From Rhizobium bangladeshense (lineage in GTDB: Bacteria > Pseudomonadota > Alphaproteobacteria > Rhizobiales > Rhizobiaceae), in assembly GCF_001662075.1 (NCBI RefSeq), contig NZ_LYPL01000008.1:225762-289761 (forward strand): a DNA stretch of 64,000 nt, read 5' to 3'. A model generated the notes under the pieces. The model did not search any database. It was not told the DNA's origin and was given only the letters and a program-made list of their open reading frames with translations. Shown one piece after another: positions 34,745 through 44,078 of this stretch. The first letter of the stretch is position 1; every line of letters starts with the position of its first letter. A program made the translations under genes and the position numbers.

Positions 34745-35566
34745 CTAATGGCCAGGTGTCGGGATCGGATGTTTGACATCGGCAAGGGAAGGGCTGCGCA
34801 CGATGCGATAGCGCGCTTCGATGAGGTTATAGACACCGAAGGCTGCCAGTCCGATCGCGACGGCGATATAGAGGATCGAGCCGAACGGGAGCTGTCTCAC
34901 CCACTCAAGCGCGTCCGCCATGCTGCCCGCCTGTTGCGGATGGACGCGGAAACCGGCATAGGCGAAAAAAATTCCCATGATCGCAAAAACGACTCCACGT
35001 GCGACGAGCCCGTAAATGCAGACCGTGGTCACCACGCCGCTGGCGTCGGCAAGTCTGAGATAGCGCTCGAATTTCTTGGTGATACCTTTGGCTGCCGTCA
35101 CGACCCCGCCGATGATGAAGCTGAGGCCGACGGCTACGGCGAGATAGGCGCCGAACGGCTGCGACATGATCCATTGGGCCATTCCCTTCTCACCCGATCC
35201 TTCGCTTCCGCCGCCGCTGAAGAGTGCGTGTCCCAGCGCGTATCCGGCAAGCCCGAGGTAGGCGACGGCGCTACCGAAGAGAACGGTGCGGATGGCGACA
35301 GCCTTGGCGTTGCTGCCGTGGCCGTCGCTGTCGGCCAGGGATTGCGCCAGTCGCCAGCCGACGAAACCAAGAAGTCCAAGGCCGATGAGCCCGACCCAAA
35401 CGCGGCCGAAGGGCTGTCCGAGAAGCGTTGAAAGTGCCGACTTCGTTTCCGGCTCTCCCCCGGCGACACCGGAGAAGAGGGCCAAGCCCGCCACAAGAAG
35501 GAATACGGCGCCCCGCGCCACATAACCACTCTTCGCAAGCAAGTCGAAACGAAATCCTTTGGGCAT
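34745..35566 (-). CDS. DUF1206 multi-span membrane protein
   Basis: The 273-residue protein shows three tandem copies of the DUF1206 unit, each with two membrane spans and an arginine/glycine start (SGYVARGAVFLLVAGLALF; LFGSAVAYLGLAGYALGHAL; YGLVARGVVFAIMGIFFAYA). GGAGAAT precedes the ATG. DUF1206 proteins are inner-membrane proteins of unknown function, often found with stress genes. Confidence 0.85.
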   Translation of the reverse strand: MPKGFRFDLLAKSGYVARGAVFLLVAGLALFSGVAGGEPETKSALSTLLGQPFGRVWVGLIGLGLLGFVGWRLAQSLADSDGHGSNAKAVAIRTVLFGSAVAYLGLAGYALGHALFSGGGSEGSGEKGMAQWIMSQPFGAYLAVAVGLSFIIGGVVTAAKGITKKFERYLRLADASGVVTTVCIYGLVARGVVFAIMGIFFAYAGFRVHPQQAGSMADALEWVRQLPFGSILYIAVAIGLAAFGVYNLIEARYRIVRSPSLADVKHPIPTPGH

Positions 35567-35663
35567 GATATTCTCCGTGCGTCTGTGTGGCTGTCATCCC
35601 TAACGCACCACCGCGCGGAAAGTTGTCATCGAGGAATGACCATGATCATCCGGGGAGTTGCCG

Positions 35664-36137
35664 ATGCCGGTCCGTAGCGCCGGACTTCTCATCTACCGCC
35701 TTTTCGAGGCGCGGCTGGAAGTCCTGCTCGTCCATCCCGGCGGTCCCTTCTGGGCGAAGAAGGACGAGGGCGCCTGGTCGATCCCGAAAGGATTGATCGA
35801 GTCCGGTGAAGACGAGCTGCCGGCAGCGATCCGGGAGGCGCAGGAGGAGCTCGGCGTCGAAATTCAAGGAGCCTTCGCCCGGCTCGGAGAATATCGCCAG
35901 CCCAGCGGAAAAGTCGTGGTCGTCTGGTCAGTGGAGGCGAACGCCACGCTGAGTGTCGAGGAGATACGGAGTTCGGAGTTTCAGATCGAATGGCCACCGC
36001 GAACGGGCCGCATCCAGAATTTCCCCGAGGTCGACCGCGCCGAATGGTTTCCAGCCGCAGAGGCGGAGATCAAGATCCTCAAGGGCCAGCGGGCAATGAT
36101 TGCCGACCTCCTCAAGCAGCTCGGTAGAGAGCAATGA
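35664..36137 (+). CDS. Nudix hydrolase
   Basis: The 157-residue protein has a full Nudix box: GLIESGEDELPAAIREAQEELG (about residues 47-68, cut in two here for length) fits GX5EX7REUXEEXGU. The ATG at 35664 follows GGGGAG by seven bases and is preferred to the in-frame TTG two codons earlier. It looks like the family that hydrolyses diadenosine or nucleoside diphosphate compounds. It points away from the DUF1206 gene. Confidence 0.88.
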   Translation: MPVRSAGLLIYRLFEARLEVLLVHPGGPFWAKKDEGAWSIPKGLIESGEDELPAAIREAQEELGVEIQGAFARLGEYRQPSGKVVVVWSVEANATLSVEEIRSSEFQIEWPPRTGRIQNFPEVDRAEWFPAAEAEIKILKGQRAMIADLLKQLGREQ

Positions 36138-36232
36138 TCGCGGCCTTGCTCCATTATTCTATTTTCAGAGACTGCAAATCGCGCACCGACGCTTGACCAA
36201 CGCGCTTGAGGCGATGACCCGGCGTAATGACA

Positions 36233-37231
36233 TCAGCCGATCCCGGTGATCTCCGGCGTGAAGGCAATAATCTTCTCGGATATGCGGCTTTCGTCACCGC
36301 TGCTCGCAGCGAGCAGAAGCGCGGCGGCGGTTTCGCCCATCTGGCGCCGTGGCGAAATCGAGGTCGCGATCCTGACGGGGAGGGCACTGGCAACATCCAA
36401 CCCGTTGAATCCGGCGATCAGGATTTCCGTGGGGCTGGCAATGCCGAGCTCCAGACATGCAAAAGCGCCGCCCGTTGCCATGTCATCATTAGAATAATAG
36501 ATGCAATCGAGATCCCGGGTCGCGGCGAGCATGGAGAGCGACAGCCGCTTGCCGTGCGCCACCGAGGAATAGGGGGCGTTGATCCGCTCGGCCACGAATG
36601 AAAGGCCACTCTCGCGCAGCACCTTCTCGAAGCCGGCTCTTCGTTTGCCGGCACGCAAATCTCGGTCGATCGCGCTGCCGATATAGCCGAACCGCCGCCG
36701 GCCGGCTGCCAAAAGCGCCTTTGCCATCTCCTCTCCCGCCTTGCCATGAGAAAGCCCGACGTTGAAATCGATGGGCGTGCCGTCGAGGTCCATCAGCTGG
36801 ATCACCGGGATCTCCGCATTCTGCAGCATTCTGACCGTTTCTGCCGGCTGATCGAGACCCGTCACGATGATGGCGGCAGGCCGCCAGGAGAGCATGTCGC
36901 GGATGATCTCGCGCTCTTTCGCCATGTCGTAGTCGGAGATGCCGAAAACCGCCTGCATGCCGGATCCCCGCAACCCGGCCGAGATGCCCGCCAGCATTTC
37001 GGGAAAGACGATGTTGGACATGCTGGGAACAACGACGGCGACGAGGTTCGTGCGCTGCGATGACAGCGAGAGCGCCAGCCGGTTGCCGACATAACTCAGC
37101 CGCTCGGCCTGCTGGAGTACTTTTTCGCGCGTCTTCTTGGAGACGTCGGCCGCGCCGCGAAGGGCGCGCGATGCCGTCATCTTGCTGACGCCGGCTGCGG
37201 CGGCAACCTCTTCCAATGTGGATTTACGCAT
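36233..37231 (-). CDS. LacI-family regulator (gluconate GntR-like)
   Basis: The 332-residue protein has the LacI helix-turn-helix (LEEVAAAAGVSKMTASRALR, residues 5-24), the hinge (YVGNRLALSLSSQRTNLVAV) and the effector-binding domain (TEILIAGFNGLDVASALPVR). The wording of the DNA-binding domain resembles GntR-type repressors of gluconate use. It is divergent from the denD-like/SDR/ABC genes, and a perfect operator palindrome lies between them, so it probably represses that operon. Confidence 0.88.
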   Translation of the reverse strand: MRKSTLEEVAAAAGVSKMTASRALRGAADVSKKTREKVLQQAERLSYVGNRLALSLSSQRTNLVAVVVPSMSNIVFPEMLAGISAGLRGSGMQAVFGISDYDMAKEREIIRDMLSWRPAAIIVTGLDQPAETVRMLQNAEIPVIQLMDLDGTPIDFNVGLSHGKAGEEMAKALLAAGRRRFGYIGSAIDRDLRAGKRRAGFEKVLRESGLSFVAERINAPYSSVAHGKRLSLSMLAATRDLDCIYYSNDDMATGGAFACLELGIASPTEILIAGFNGLDVASALPVRIATSISPRRQMGETAAALLLAASSGDESRISEKIIAFTPEITGIG

Positions 37232-37317
37232 CGAACCGATTCCTTAGTCGAATTGCCTCGCCAGCGGCCAACACCAGATTCATAGGCTCTTTTCCAAAAA
37301 AGGAAAACACGTACTAC

Positions 37318-37362
37318 TTGACATATGCGCTCAAAATAGGCGTTGTTACCGATACCGGTATC
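37318..37362 (+). promoter_or_regulatory. Promoter element and LacI-type operator GATACCGGTATC
   Basis: A -35-like TTGACA is at 37318-37323. GATACCGGTATC at 37351-37362 is a perfect 12-bp CG-centred palindrome, with CC/GA flanks that extend to TACCGATACCGGTATCGATA. It lies in the 384-base divergent region between the LacI gene and the denD-like gene, placed where it would block transcription rightward. No clear -10 box is seen. The rest of the region shows no gene. Confidence 0.65.
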
Positions 37363-37615
37363 GATACCAGCGGTCAAAACCTGGATCAGAAACGGGACGG
37401 ACAAAGCTTCGGGCGTCCGGCATCGTAGCAAAGTTTGACTGCCAAGATCTGCTGATCAGCCAATCCGGCTTGACCTGCAGGTTGTAGACCTATCTGAATT
37501 CGATCGGACACATTCCGATCGCGGTGCCAGCTGCGACAGGCCGTGACCGCCAGGACAATGCGACGAGCGGTGCGTTCTTACCGAAGACACCGGCCGAACG
37601 GGAGGATGAGCCGCC

Positions 37616-38605
37616 ATGCATGTGATGATTTTGGGCGCAGCCGGCATGGTCGGTCGCAAGCTGATCGAGAAGATCGCGCGCGAGCCGCTGGCTTTCGGCC
37701 GGCCCGTCACCAGGCTGACGCTGGCGGACGCCTTTCAGCCGCCGGTGCCGGAATCGCTCCGGTCCGTTTCAACGGCGCTGACGGTCGACCTCGCCGGTGC
37801 CGGCGCCGCCGACAGGCTGATCGAAGGCCGGCCGGACCTGATCTTCCATCTCGCCGCCATCGTTTCGGGAGAGGCGGAAGCGGATTTCGACAAGGGCTAT
37901 GCCGTCAATCTCGACGGTACGCGCGCGCTGTTCGATGCGATCCGCCAGGCCGGTCTCGCCGCCAGCGCCTATGTCCCGCGCCTCGTCTTCGCGTCCTCGA
38001 TCGCTGTCTTCGGAACGCCGTTTCCCGAGGTCATTCCCGATGAATTCTTCACGACGCCGCTGACGAGCTACGGCACCCAGAAGGCGATCGCAGAATTGCT
38101 GCTCGCCGATTATTCCCGCCGCGGCATTTTCGACGGCATCGGCATACGGCTGCCGACCATCTGCGTGCGGCCCGGCGCACCGAACAAGGCCGCATCGGGC
38201 TTCTTCTCCAACATCCTGCGCGAACCGCTGGTCGGCGAGGAAGCGGTGCTGCCGGTCAGCGACAACGTGCGGCACTGGTTCGCAAGTCCGCGCTCGGCCG
38301 TCGGCTTCTTCGTCCATGCCGCGACGGTCGATACGGCAAGGATCGGCGCGCGGCGCAACCTCACCATGCCGGGTCTTTCCGCGCTGGTCTCCGAAGAGAT
38401 CGAAGCCTTGCGCCGCGTGGCTGGCGACAAGGCGGTCGCCCTCATCAAACGCGTCCCCGATCCGATGATCGAACGCATCGTCGCCGGCTGGCCGACCCAG
38501 TTCGACGCCGAGAGAGCGTCTTCGCTCGGCTTCAAGGCGGAGACAAGCTTCGACGAGATCCTGAAAGTCCATATCGAGGATGAGCTCGACGGGAGGATCG
38601 CATGA
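37616..38605 (+). CDS. denD: NAD-dependent epimerase/dehydratase, D-erythronate dehydrogenase-like
   Basis: The 329-residue extended SDR begins [20 protein letters not shown] with the NAD-binding GxxGxxG. The catalytic triad is seen as SS...Y..K (FASSIAVFG, then [13 protein letters not shown]). [20 protein letters not shown] and [20 protein letters not shown] are typical of DenD, which oxidises D-erythronate at C2. It overlaps the next SDR by four bases and is divergent from a LacI repressor. The symbol rests on family wording, not on tested substrate. Confidence 0.8.
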   Translation: MHVMILGAAGMVGRKLIEKIAREPLAFGRPVTRLTLADAFQPPVPESLRSVSTALTVDLAGAGAADRLIEGRPDLIFHLAAIVSGEAEADFDKGYAVNLDGTRALFDAIRQAGLAASAYVPRLVFASSIAVFGTPFPEVIPDEFFTTPLTSYGTQKAIAELLLADYSRRGIFDGIGIRLPTICVRPGAPNKAASGFFSNILREPLVGEEAVLPVSDNVRHWFASPRSAVGFFVHAATVDTARIGARRNLTMPGLSALVSEEIEALRRVAGDKAVALIKRVPDPMIERIVAGWPTQFDAERASSLGFKAETSFDEILKVHIEDELDGRIA

Positions 38606-39375
38606 GCATATCGGCCAGCGGAGAGGCAAGGATCGCGCTTGTCACCGGCGGCGGCACCGGCGTCGGGCGTGCCATATCGCGGGGGCTCGGCGCTGCCGGC
38701 TACACGGTCGTCATTTCAGGACGGCGGGCCGACGTGCTTGAAGAAGCGGCGAGCGAGCTTGGCGGCGAAACCGGCGCGGAGTTCCTCGCGGTTTCCGCCG
38801 ATGTCGGCGATCCCGCTTCGGTACGGGCTCTTTTCGACGCCATCTCAGAAAAACACGGGCGGCTCGACCTGCTGGTCAACAATGCCGGCGTCACCGTGCC
38901 GGGGGTGCCGCTGGAGGAGGTTTCCTTTGAGCAGTGGAGCGCCATCGTCGCCGCCAATCTCACCGGCGCCTTTCTCTGCACCCAGCAGGCCTTCCGGCTG
39001 ATGAAGAGCCAGAACCCGCGCGGCGGGCGCATCATCAATAACGGCTCCGTCTCCGCCACGACGCCGCGTCCGAATTCCGCGCCTTACACGGCGACGAAGC
39101 ACGCCATAACGGGGCTGACGAAATCCACCGCTCTCGACGGGCGCGAATTCGACATCGCCTGCGGCCAAATCGATATTGGCAATGCCGCAAGCGACATGAC
39201 GACGAGGATTGCGGCCGGCGTCTTGCAGGCAAACGGCAGCATCGCGGCGGAAGCGACGATCGATCCGGCCCATATTGCCGATGCGGTCGTCTACATGGCG
39301 GGCCTGCCGCTCAGCGCCAATGTGCTGACCATGACAGTGATGGCAACGAAGATGCCTTTTGTCGGGCGGGGGTGA
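38602..39375 (+). CDS. Short-chain dehydrogenase/reductase
   Basis: The 257-residue classical SDR has [10 protein letters not shown] (cofactor glycines, about residue 16), NNAGV, the Ser in NNGSVSA and the Tyr-x3-Lys in PYTATKHA. It starts on the ATGA overlap with the denD-like gene. The C-terminal part ([19 protein letters not shown]) is seen in a rhizobial SDR group linked to sugar transport operons. Substrate is probably a sugar acid or sugar alcohol handled by this operon. Confidence 0.86.
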   Translation: MSISASGEARIALVTGGGTGVGRAISRGLGAAGYTVVISGRRADVLEEAASELGGETGAEFLAVSADVGDPASVRALFDAISEKHGRLDLLVNNAGVTVPGVPLEEVSFEQWSAIVAANLTGAFLCTQQAFRLMKSQNPRGGRIINNGSVSATTPRPNSAPYTATKHAITGLTKSTALDGREFDIACGQIDIGNAASDMTTRIAAGVLQANGSIAAEATIDPAHIADAVVYMAGLPLSANVLTMTVMATKMPFVGRG

Positions 39376-39451
39376 GAAGGCGGGCTGCCGCCGGCCGCAA
39401 ACGACATAGATACAGTGCTTGCGTAATGCTCATGATCTGGGAGGAGGGAGT

Positions 39452-40519
39452 ATGGCAAACGTTCAATTCGAAGATGTCCGGAAATCATTCGGCGCGCATC
39501 CCGTTATCAAGGGGGTAGACATCGATATTGCCGATGGGGAATTCGTCATCCTCGTCGGCCCCTCGGGCTGCGGCAAGTCGACCCTTTTGAGGATGCTGGC
39601 CGGGCTCGAGAACATTTCCGGCGGCGAAATCAAGATCGGCGGGCGCGTCGTCAACACGCTGCCGCCCAAGGACCGCGACATCGCCATGGTCTTCCAGAAT
39701 TATGCGCTCTATCCGCATATGACGGTGGAGCAGAACATGGGCTTTTCGCTCATGCTCAACAAGGCGCCGAAGGCGGAAGCCGAGAAACGGGTGAAATATG
39801 CCGCCGGTATTCTCGGCCTCGACAAGCTGCTCGACCGCTATCCGCGCCAGCTTTCCGGCGGTCAGCGCCAGCGCGTCGCCATGGGCCGCGCGATCGTGCG
39901 CGATCCTGAAGTCTTCCTGTTCGACGAGCCGCTCTCCAACCTCGATGCAAAATTGCGCGTCGCCATGCGCGCCGAGATCAAGGAACTGCACCAGCGCCTG
40001 AAGACGACGACCGTCTACGTCACCCATGACCAGATCGAGGCGATGACGATGGCCGACAAGATCGTCGTCATGCATGACGGCATCGTCGAGCAGATCGGTT
40101 CGCCGCTCGAGCTTTACGACCGTCCCGCCAATCTCTTCGTCGGCGGCTTCATCGGCTCGCCGGCGATGAACATGATCCACGGCAGACTCGATCCGGAAAA
40201 TCCCGGTCAATTCGTCGCGGCCAACGGCACGCGGCTGCCGGTCGCCAATCCGCCGGCGAGTGCTGTGGGCCGCGACCTCGTTTACGGGCTGCGCCCCGAA
40301 TATATCTCGCTCGATCCGAATGGGCTGCCGGCCGAGATCGTAGTGATCGAGCCGACCGGTTATGAAACACATCTGACCGTCCGCCTCGGCGGCAGCGAGG
40401 TCAGCTGCGTCTTCCGCGAGCGTGTCGATGCCCGCCCGGGTGAAGCCATCCGCGTGGCGATCGACGCCGCGCATGTTCACCTCTTCGATGCCGAAGGCGG
40501 CAAGAGGTTGACCGACTGA
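39452..40519 (+). CDS. CUT1 sugar ABC transporter ATPase (UgpC/MalK-like)
   Basis: The 355-residue ATPase has Walker A GPSGCGKST (about 37-45), Q-loop FQNYALYPHMT, signature LSGGQRQRV, Walker B VFLFDEPLSNLD and the switch His in YVTHDQ. The C-terminal OB-type regulatory domain (about 235-355) has the SPAMN and GLRPEYI motifs. GAGGAGGGA precedes the ATG. It lies upstream of its binding protein and permeases. It is the only CUT1-type ATPase in the window, so it may also serve the ATPase-less operons at 9.5 and 59 kb. Confidence 0.92.
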   Translation: MANVQFEDVRKSFGAHPVIKGVDIDIADGEFVILVGPSGCGKSTLLRMLAGLENISGGEIKIGGRVVNTLPPKDRDIAMVFQNYALYPHMTVEQNMGFSLMLNKAPKAEAEKRVKYAAGILGLDKLLDRYPRQLSGGQRQRVAMGRAIVRDPEVFLFDEPLSNLDAKLRVAMRAEIKELHQRLKTTTVYVTHDQIEAMTMADKIVVMHDGIVEQIGSPLELYDRPANLFVGGFIGSPAMNMIHGRLDPENPGQFVAANGTRLPVANPPASAVGRDLVYGLRPEYISLDPNGLPAEIVVIEPTGYETHLTVRLGGSEVSCVFRERVDARPGEAIRVAIDAAHVHLFDAEGGKRLTD

Positions 40520-40581
40520 TGCCATCCGGCGGCGGCACGGGAGAGGAGGAGTTCTCCCTGCCGCCGGAGAGCAAGCGTCCC

Positions 40582-40597
40582 GGGAGCAAAAGCTCCC
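40582..40597 (+). promoter_or_regulatory. Intercistronic hairpin before the binding-protein gene
   Basis: GGGAGC, AAAA, GCTCCC gives a six-pair stem with a four-base loop, in the 160-base gap between the ATPase and binding-protein genes. It may act as a partial terminator or mRNA stabiliser. Confidence 0.45.
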
Positions 40598-40679
40598 CCG
40601 GAGATGCCAGGCCGCCGTTCACCAAGCGGGAGGTGGATGCCGGAGAATTGCTCCCGCTGTTTCAATGAGGAGGAATCTC

Positions 40680-41984
40680 ATGACGATCAAGAGACGTGAA
40701 TTTCTTGCCGCATCGGCAGCCGTTGCCGGCGTTGCCGGTCTCGGCATCAGGCCATCTCTGGCGCAGGCCGAACCGACCTACACGCCGGAAAGCGGCGCGA
40801 GCCTCAGGCTCCTGCGCTGGACGCCTTTCGTGAAGGGCGATGAGGATGCCTGGATCGCCAATACCAAGAAATTCACCGAAGCCACAGGCGTGGAAGTGCG
40901 CATCGACAAGGAAAGCTGGGAGGACATTCGTCCGAAGGCAGCCGTCGCGGCCAATGTCGGCTCCGGTCCCGATCTCATCATGTGCTGGTTCGACGACGCG
41001 CATCAATATCCGGACAAGCTGGTCGATCTCACCGAACTCGGCAACTATCTCGGCAACAAATATGAAGGCTGGTACGACGGCGTGAAGGGTTACGCCACCC
41101 GCGACGACAAGTTCATCGCCATGCCGCTGACGGCGATCGGCAATGCGGTTGTCTATCGCGACAGCCACGTCAAGGCGGCCGGCTTCAACGAATTTCCGAA
41201 CGATACCGCGGGCTTCCTCGAGCTATGCAAGGCCATGAAGGCGAAGGGCACGCCCGCCGGCTTCCCGCATGGTAAGGCGGTCGGCGACGGCAACAACTAC
41301 GCCCATTGGCTGCTCTGGAGCCATGGCGGCAAGATGGTCGATGAAAGCGGCACGGTGACGATCAACAGCCCGGAAACGCTCGCCTCGATCAACTACGCCA
41401 AGGAGCTCTACGCAACCTTCATTCCGGGCACGGAAAGCTGGCAGGACGTCAACAACAACCGCGCCTTCTTGGCGGGCCAGGTATCGCTGATCGCAAATGG
41501 CGTCTCGGTCTATTACACGGCCAAGAACGACCCGAAGCTCGCCGAGATCGCCAAGGACATGCGCACGACGAACTTCCCGATCGGACCGGTCGGCAAGAGC
41601 GTCGAGCTTTTCCAGACGAGCTCGCTGCTGCTCTTCAAGCACACCAAATATCCGGAAGCGGCCAAGGCCTACATCAAGTTCATGATGGAAGCCGACCAGA
41701 TGAACGCCTGGATCCAAGGCTCCAGCGCCTATTGCTGCCAGCCTCTCAAGGCCTTCGCCAAGAATCCGGTCTGGGCCGCCGATCCGGTCCACGCGCCCTA
41801 TGCGCGCGCTTCGGAAAGGCTGCGCCCGAACGGCTATGCCGGCCCGCTCGGCTACGCCTCGGCGGCGACCATGGCCGATTATGTGCTCGTCGACATGTAT
41901 GCCGCCGCCGTTACCGGCCAGAAGTCGCCTGAGGACGCAATGAAGGAAGCCGAACGCCGAGCGAACCGCTACTACCGCGTCTGA
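40680..41984 (+). CDS. CUT1 sugar ABC transporter, Tat-exported binding protein
   Basis: The 434-residue product begins MTIKRREFLAASAAVAGVAG, a twin-arginine signal (K-R-R-E-F-L). The mature part follows the family 1 solute-binding pattern (FTEATGVEVRIDKESWEDIR, GSGPDLIMCWFDDAHQYPDK, NNNRAFLAGQVSLIANGVSV). The ATG at 40680 is used rather than the one at 40665, since AGGAGG lies between them. Export of a folded protein by Tat is common for CUT1 binding proteins of rhizobia. Ligand unknown, probably linked to erythronate or a related C4 compound. Confidence 0.9.
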   Translation: MTIKRREFLAASAAVAGVAGLGIRPSLAQAEPTYTPESGASLRLLRWTPFVKGDEDAWIANTKKFTEATGVEVRIDKESWEDIRPKAAVAANVGSGPDLIMCWFDDAHQYPDKLVDLTELGNYLGNKYEGWYDGVKGYATRDDKFIAMPLTAIGNAVVYRDSHVKAAGFNEFPNDTAGFLELCKAMKAKGTPAGFPHGKAVGDGNNYAHWLLWSHGGKMVDESGTVTINSPETLASINYAKELYATFIPGTESWQDVNNNRAFLAGQVSLIANGVSVYYTAKNDPKLAEIAKDMRTTNFPIGPVGKSVELFQTSSLLLFKHTKYPEAAKAYIKFMMEADQMNAWIQGSSAYCCQPLKAFAKNPVWAADPVHAPYARASERLRPNGYAGPLGYASAATMADYVLVDMYAAAVTGQKSPEDAMKEAERRANRYYRV

Positions 41985-41996
41985 TCCAGAGTCAGG

Positions 41997-42029
41997 CGGA
42001 CGGCATGCCGGCAGCCGGCATGCCGTCCG
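41997..42029 (+). promoter_or_regulatory. Strong intercistronic hairpin after the binding-protein gene
   Basis: CGGACGGCATGCCG, a five-base loop and CGGCATGCCGTCCG make a perfect 14-pair stem, 12 bases after the binding-protein stop codon. No T run follows. It matches in position the hairpin of the fructoside operon (10815-10845), so it likely sets a high binding-protein to permease ratio. Confidence 0.7.
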
Positions 42030-42064
42030 TCTCTCAAGAACTGAATGCAATCTGGAGACAAGCA

Positions 42065-42997
42065 ATGTCGACCTTGAAATCCGGGGATACGCGTGGACCG
42101 ATCTCCTCGCTTATGCAGAATAACAATGTGCTCGGCTTCCTGTTCATGCTGCCGGCCGCGGTGTTCCTTGTCTGCTTCCTGACCTATCCTCTGGGGCTCG
42201 GCGTCTGGCTTGGCTTCACCGACACGCGGATCGGCCGTGACGGTATCTTCATCGGCCTGGAGAACTACCAGTTCCTCGCCGACGACGCCGTCTTCTGGCT
42301 GTCGGTCTTCAATACCATTCTCTACACGGTGATCGCCTCGGCGCTGAAATTCGCGCTCGGCCTCTGGCTGGCGCTGCTACTGAACCAGCACCTGCCGTTC
42401 AAATCCTTCTTCCGGGCGATTGTGCTCCTGCCCTGGGTGGTTCCGACGGTGCTTTCGGCGCTCGCCTTCTGGTGGATCTACGATTCCCAGTTCTCGATCA
42501 TTTCCTGGTCGCTGATGAAGCTCGGGCTGATCGACGCGCCGATCAACTTCCTCGGCGATCCAACCAATGCACGCATCTCGGTCATCGTCGCCAATGTCTG
42601 GCGCGGCATTCCTTTCGTGGCGATCTCGCTGCTCGCCGGCCTGCAGACCATCCCGGCCTCGCTACAGGAGGCCGCCTCGCTCGATGGCGCGACGAGCTGG
42701 CAGCGCTTCCGCTATGTGACGCTGCCGATGCTGACGCCGATCATCGCCGTCGTCATGACCTTCTCGGTGCTCTTCACCTTCACGGATTTCCAGCTGATCT
42801 ACGTGCTGACCAAGGGCGGGCCGGTCAACGCCACGCACCTGATGGCGACACTCTCCTTCCAGCGCGGTATTCCCGGCGGGCAGCTGGGCGAAGGGGCAGC
42901 CATCGCCGTCGCCATGGTGCCCTTCCTGCTCGGCGCCATCATGTTCAGCTTCTTCGGCCTGCAACGCCGCAAATGGCAGCAGGGTGGCCAGGATTAG
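42065..42997 (+). CDS. CUT1 sugar ABC transporter permease (MalF-like)
   Basis: The 310-residue protein has six membrane spans, first at about residues 23-45 (FLFMLPAAVFLVCFLTYPLG). The EAA loop reads LQEAASLDGATSWQRFRYVT near residue 200. GGAGACA precedes the ATG at 42065. It is followed ten bases later by the second permease. Confidence 0.9.
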   Translation: MSTLKSGDTRGPISSLMQNNNVLGFLFMLPAAVFLVCFLTYPLGLGVWLGFTDTRIGRDGIFIGLENYQFLADDAVFWLSVFNTILYTVIASALKFALGLWLALLLNQHLPFKSFFRAIVLLPWVVPTVLSALAFWWIYDSQFSIISWSLMKLGLIDAPINFLGDPTNARISVIVANVWRGIPFVAISLLAGLQTIPASLQEAASLDGATSWQRFRYVTLPMLTPIIAVVMTFSVLFTFTDFQLIYVLTKGGPVNATHLMATLSFQRGIPGGQLGEGAAIAVAMVPFLLGAIMFSFFGLQRRKWQQGGQD

Positions 42998-43007
42998 GGG
43001 AATAACG

Positions 43008-43907
43008 ATGTCGACCAATCTCAAAACCGCCGATCAGGTCCTGACCGACAATGCCGAGGGCATGAGCTATCTGAACCGGCTGCCGCGCCGCGTGGTGATG
43101 CTCTATCTGCCGATGGCGGTCTTCGTCTTCGTGCTGCTCTTTCCCTTCTACTGGATGGCGATCACCGCCGTGAAGCCGAACGAGCAGCTGACGGACTACA
43201 ATAATTACAGTCCCTTCTGGGTGATCGGGCCGACGCTCGACCACATCAAATACCTCTTCCTCGAAACGTCCTACCCCGGCTGGCTGTGGAACACGATGCT
43301 GGTGGCGGTGGGATCGACCGCGCTGTCGCTGGTGGCATCGGTCTTCGGCGCCTATGCGATCGAGCGCGTGCGTTTCACCGGCTCGCGGCAGATCGGCCTC
43401 GTCATCTTTCTCGCCTATCTCATCCCGCCGTCGATCCTGTTCATCCCACTCGCCTTCATCGTCTTCAAGCTCGGCATCTACGACTCGCGCCTGGCGCTGA
43501 TCTTCACCTACCCGACCTTCCTCATTCCCTTCTGCACCTGGCTGCTGATGGGCTATTTCCGCTCGATCCCGTTCGAACTCGAGGAGAGCGCCCTGGTCGA
43601 CGGCGCCAACCGCTGGCAGATCCTGGTCAAGATCATCCTGCCGCTTGCAGTGCCGGGTTTGATCTCGGCCGGTATTTTCGCCTTCACGCTGTCATGGAAC
43701 GAATTCATCTATGCGCTGACCTTCATCCAGTCCTCGGAGAACAAGACCATTCCGGTCGGCGTCTTGACCGAACTGGTGCGCGGCGACGTCTTCGAATGGG
43801 GATCGCTGATGGCCGGCGCGCTGTTCGGCTCGCTGCCTGTGGTCATCCTCTATTCCTTCTTCGTCGATTATTACGTGTCGTCGATGACGGGGGCGGTGAA
43901 GGAGTAG
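43008..43907 (+). CDS. CUT1 sugar ABC transporter permease (MalG-like)
   Basis: The 299-residue protein has six spans and an EAA loop ELEESALVDGANRWQILVK near residue 195. The C-terminus reads DYYVSSMTGAVKE. Its last 217 bases (43691-43907) recur in diverged and broken form at 51830-52044, about 8 kb downstream, which marks this 3' end as the left border of the catabolic cassette that follows. Confidence 0.9.
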   Translation: MSTNLKTADQVLTDNAEGMSYLNRLPRRVVMLYLPMAVFVFVLLFPFYWMAITAVKPNEQLTDYNNYSPFWVIGPTLDHIKYLFLETSYPGWLWNTMLVAVGSTALSLVASVFGAYAIERVRFTGSRQIGLVIFLAYLIPPSILFIPLAFIVFKLGIYDSRLALIFTYPTFLIPFCTWLLMGYFRSIPFELEESALVDGANRWQILVKIILPLAVPGLISAGIFAFTLSWNEFIYALTFIQSSENKTIPVGVLTELVRGDVFEWGSLMAGALFGSLPVVILYSFFVDYYVSSMTGAVKE

Positions 43908-43932
43908 CGCCCGGACCGGCTTAACGGCAACG

Positions 43933-43959
43933 GGCAAGGCAAGTCATTTTTGCCTTGCC
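43933..43959. terminator. Hairpin between convergent operons
   Basis: GGCAAGGCAA, a seven-base loop and TTGCCTTGCC form a ten-pair stem 25 bases after the permease stop codon. It lies between two convergent genes and could end transcription in both directions. T runs are short, so efficiency is unsure. Confidence 0.5.
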
Positions 43960-44078
43960 GTCGACGCTGCTCTGCACGCAGCCTGAGAGTGCGGGTATCA
44001 GTGCGATTTTCGCTCCAACCGATGCTGAGTGGCGCGGTTTTCGGCAAGGGCTCTGGCCACCGACTTGCGTCCTTCGCC

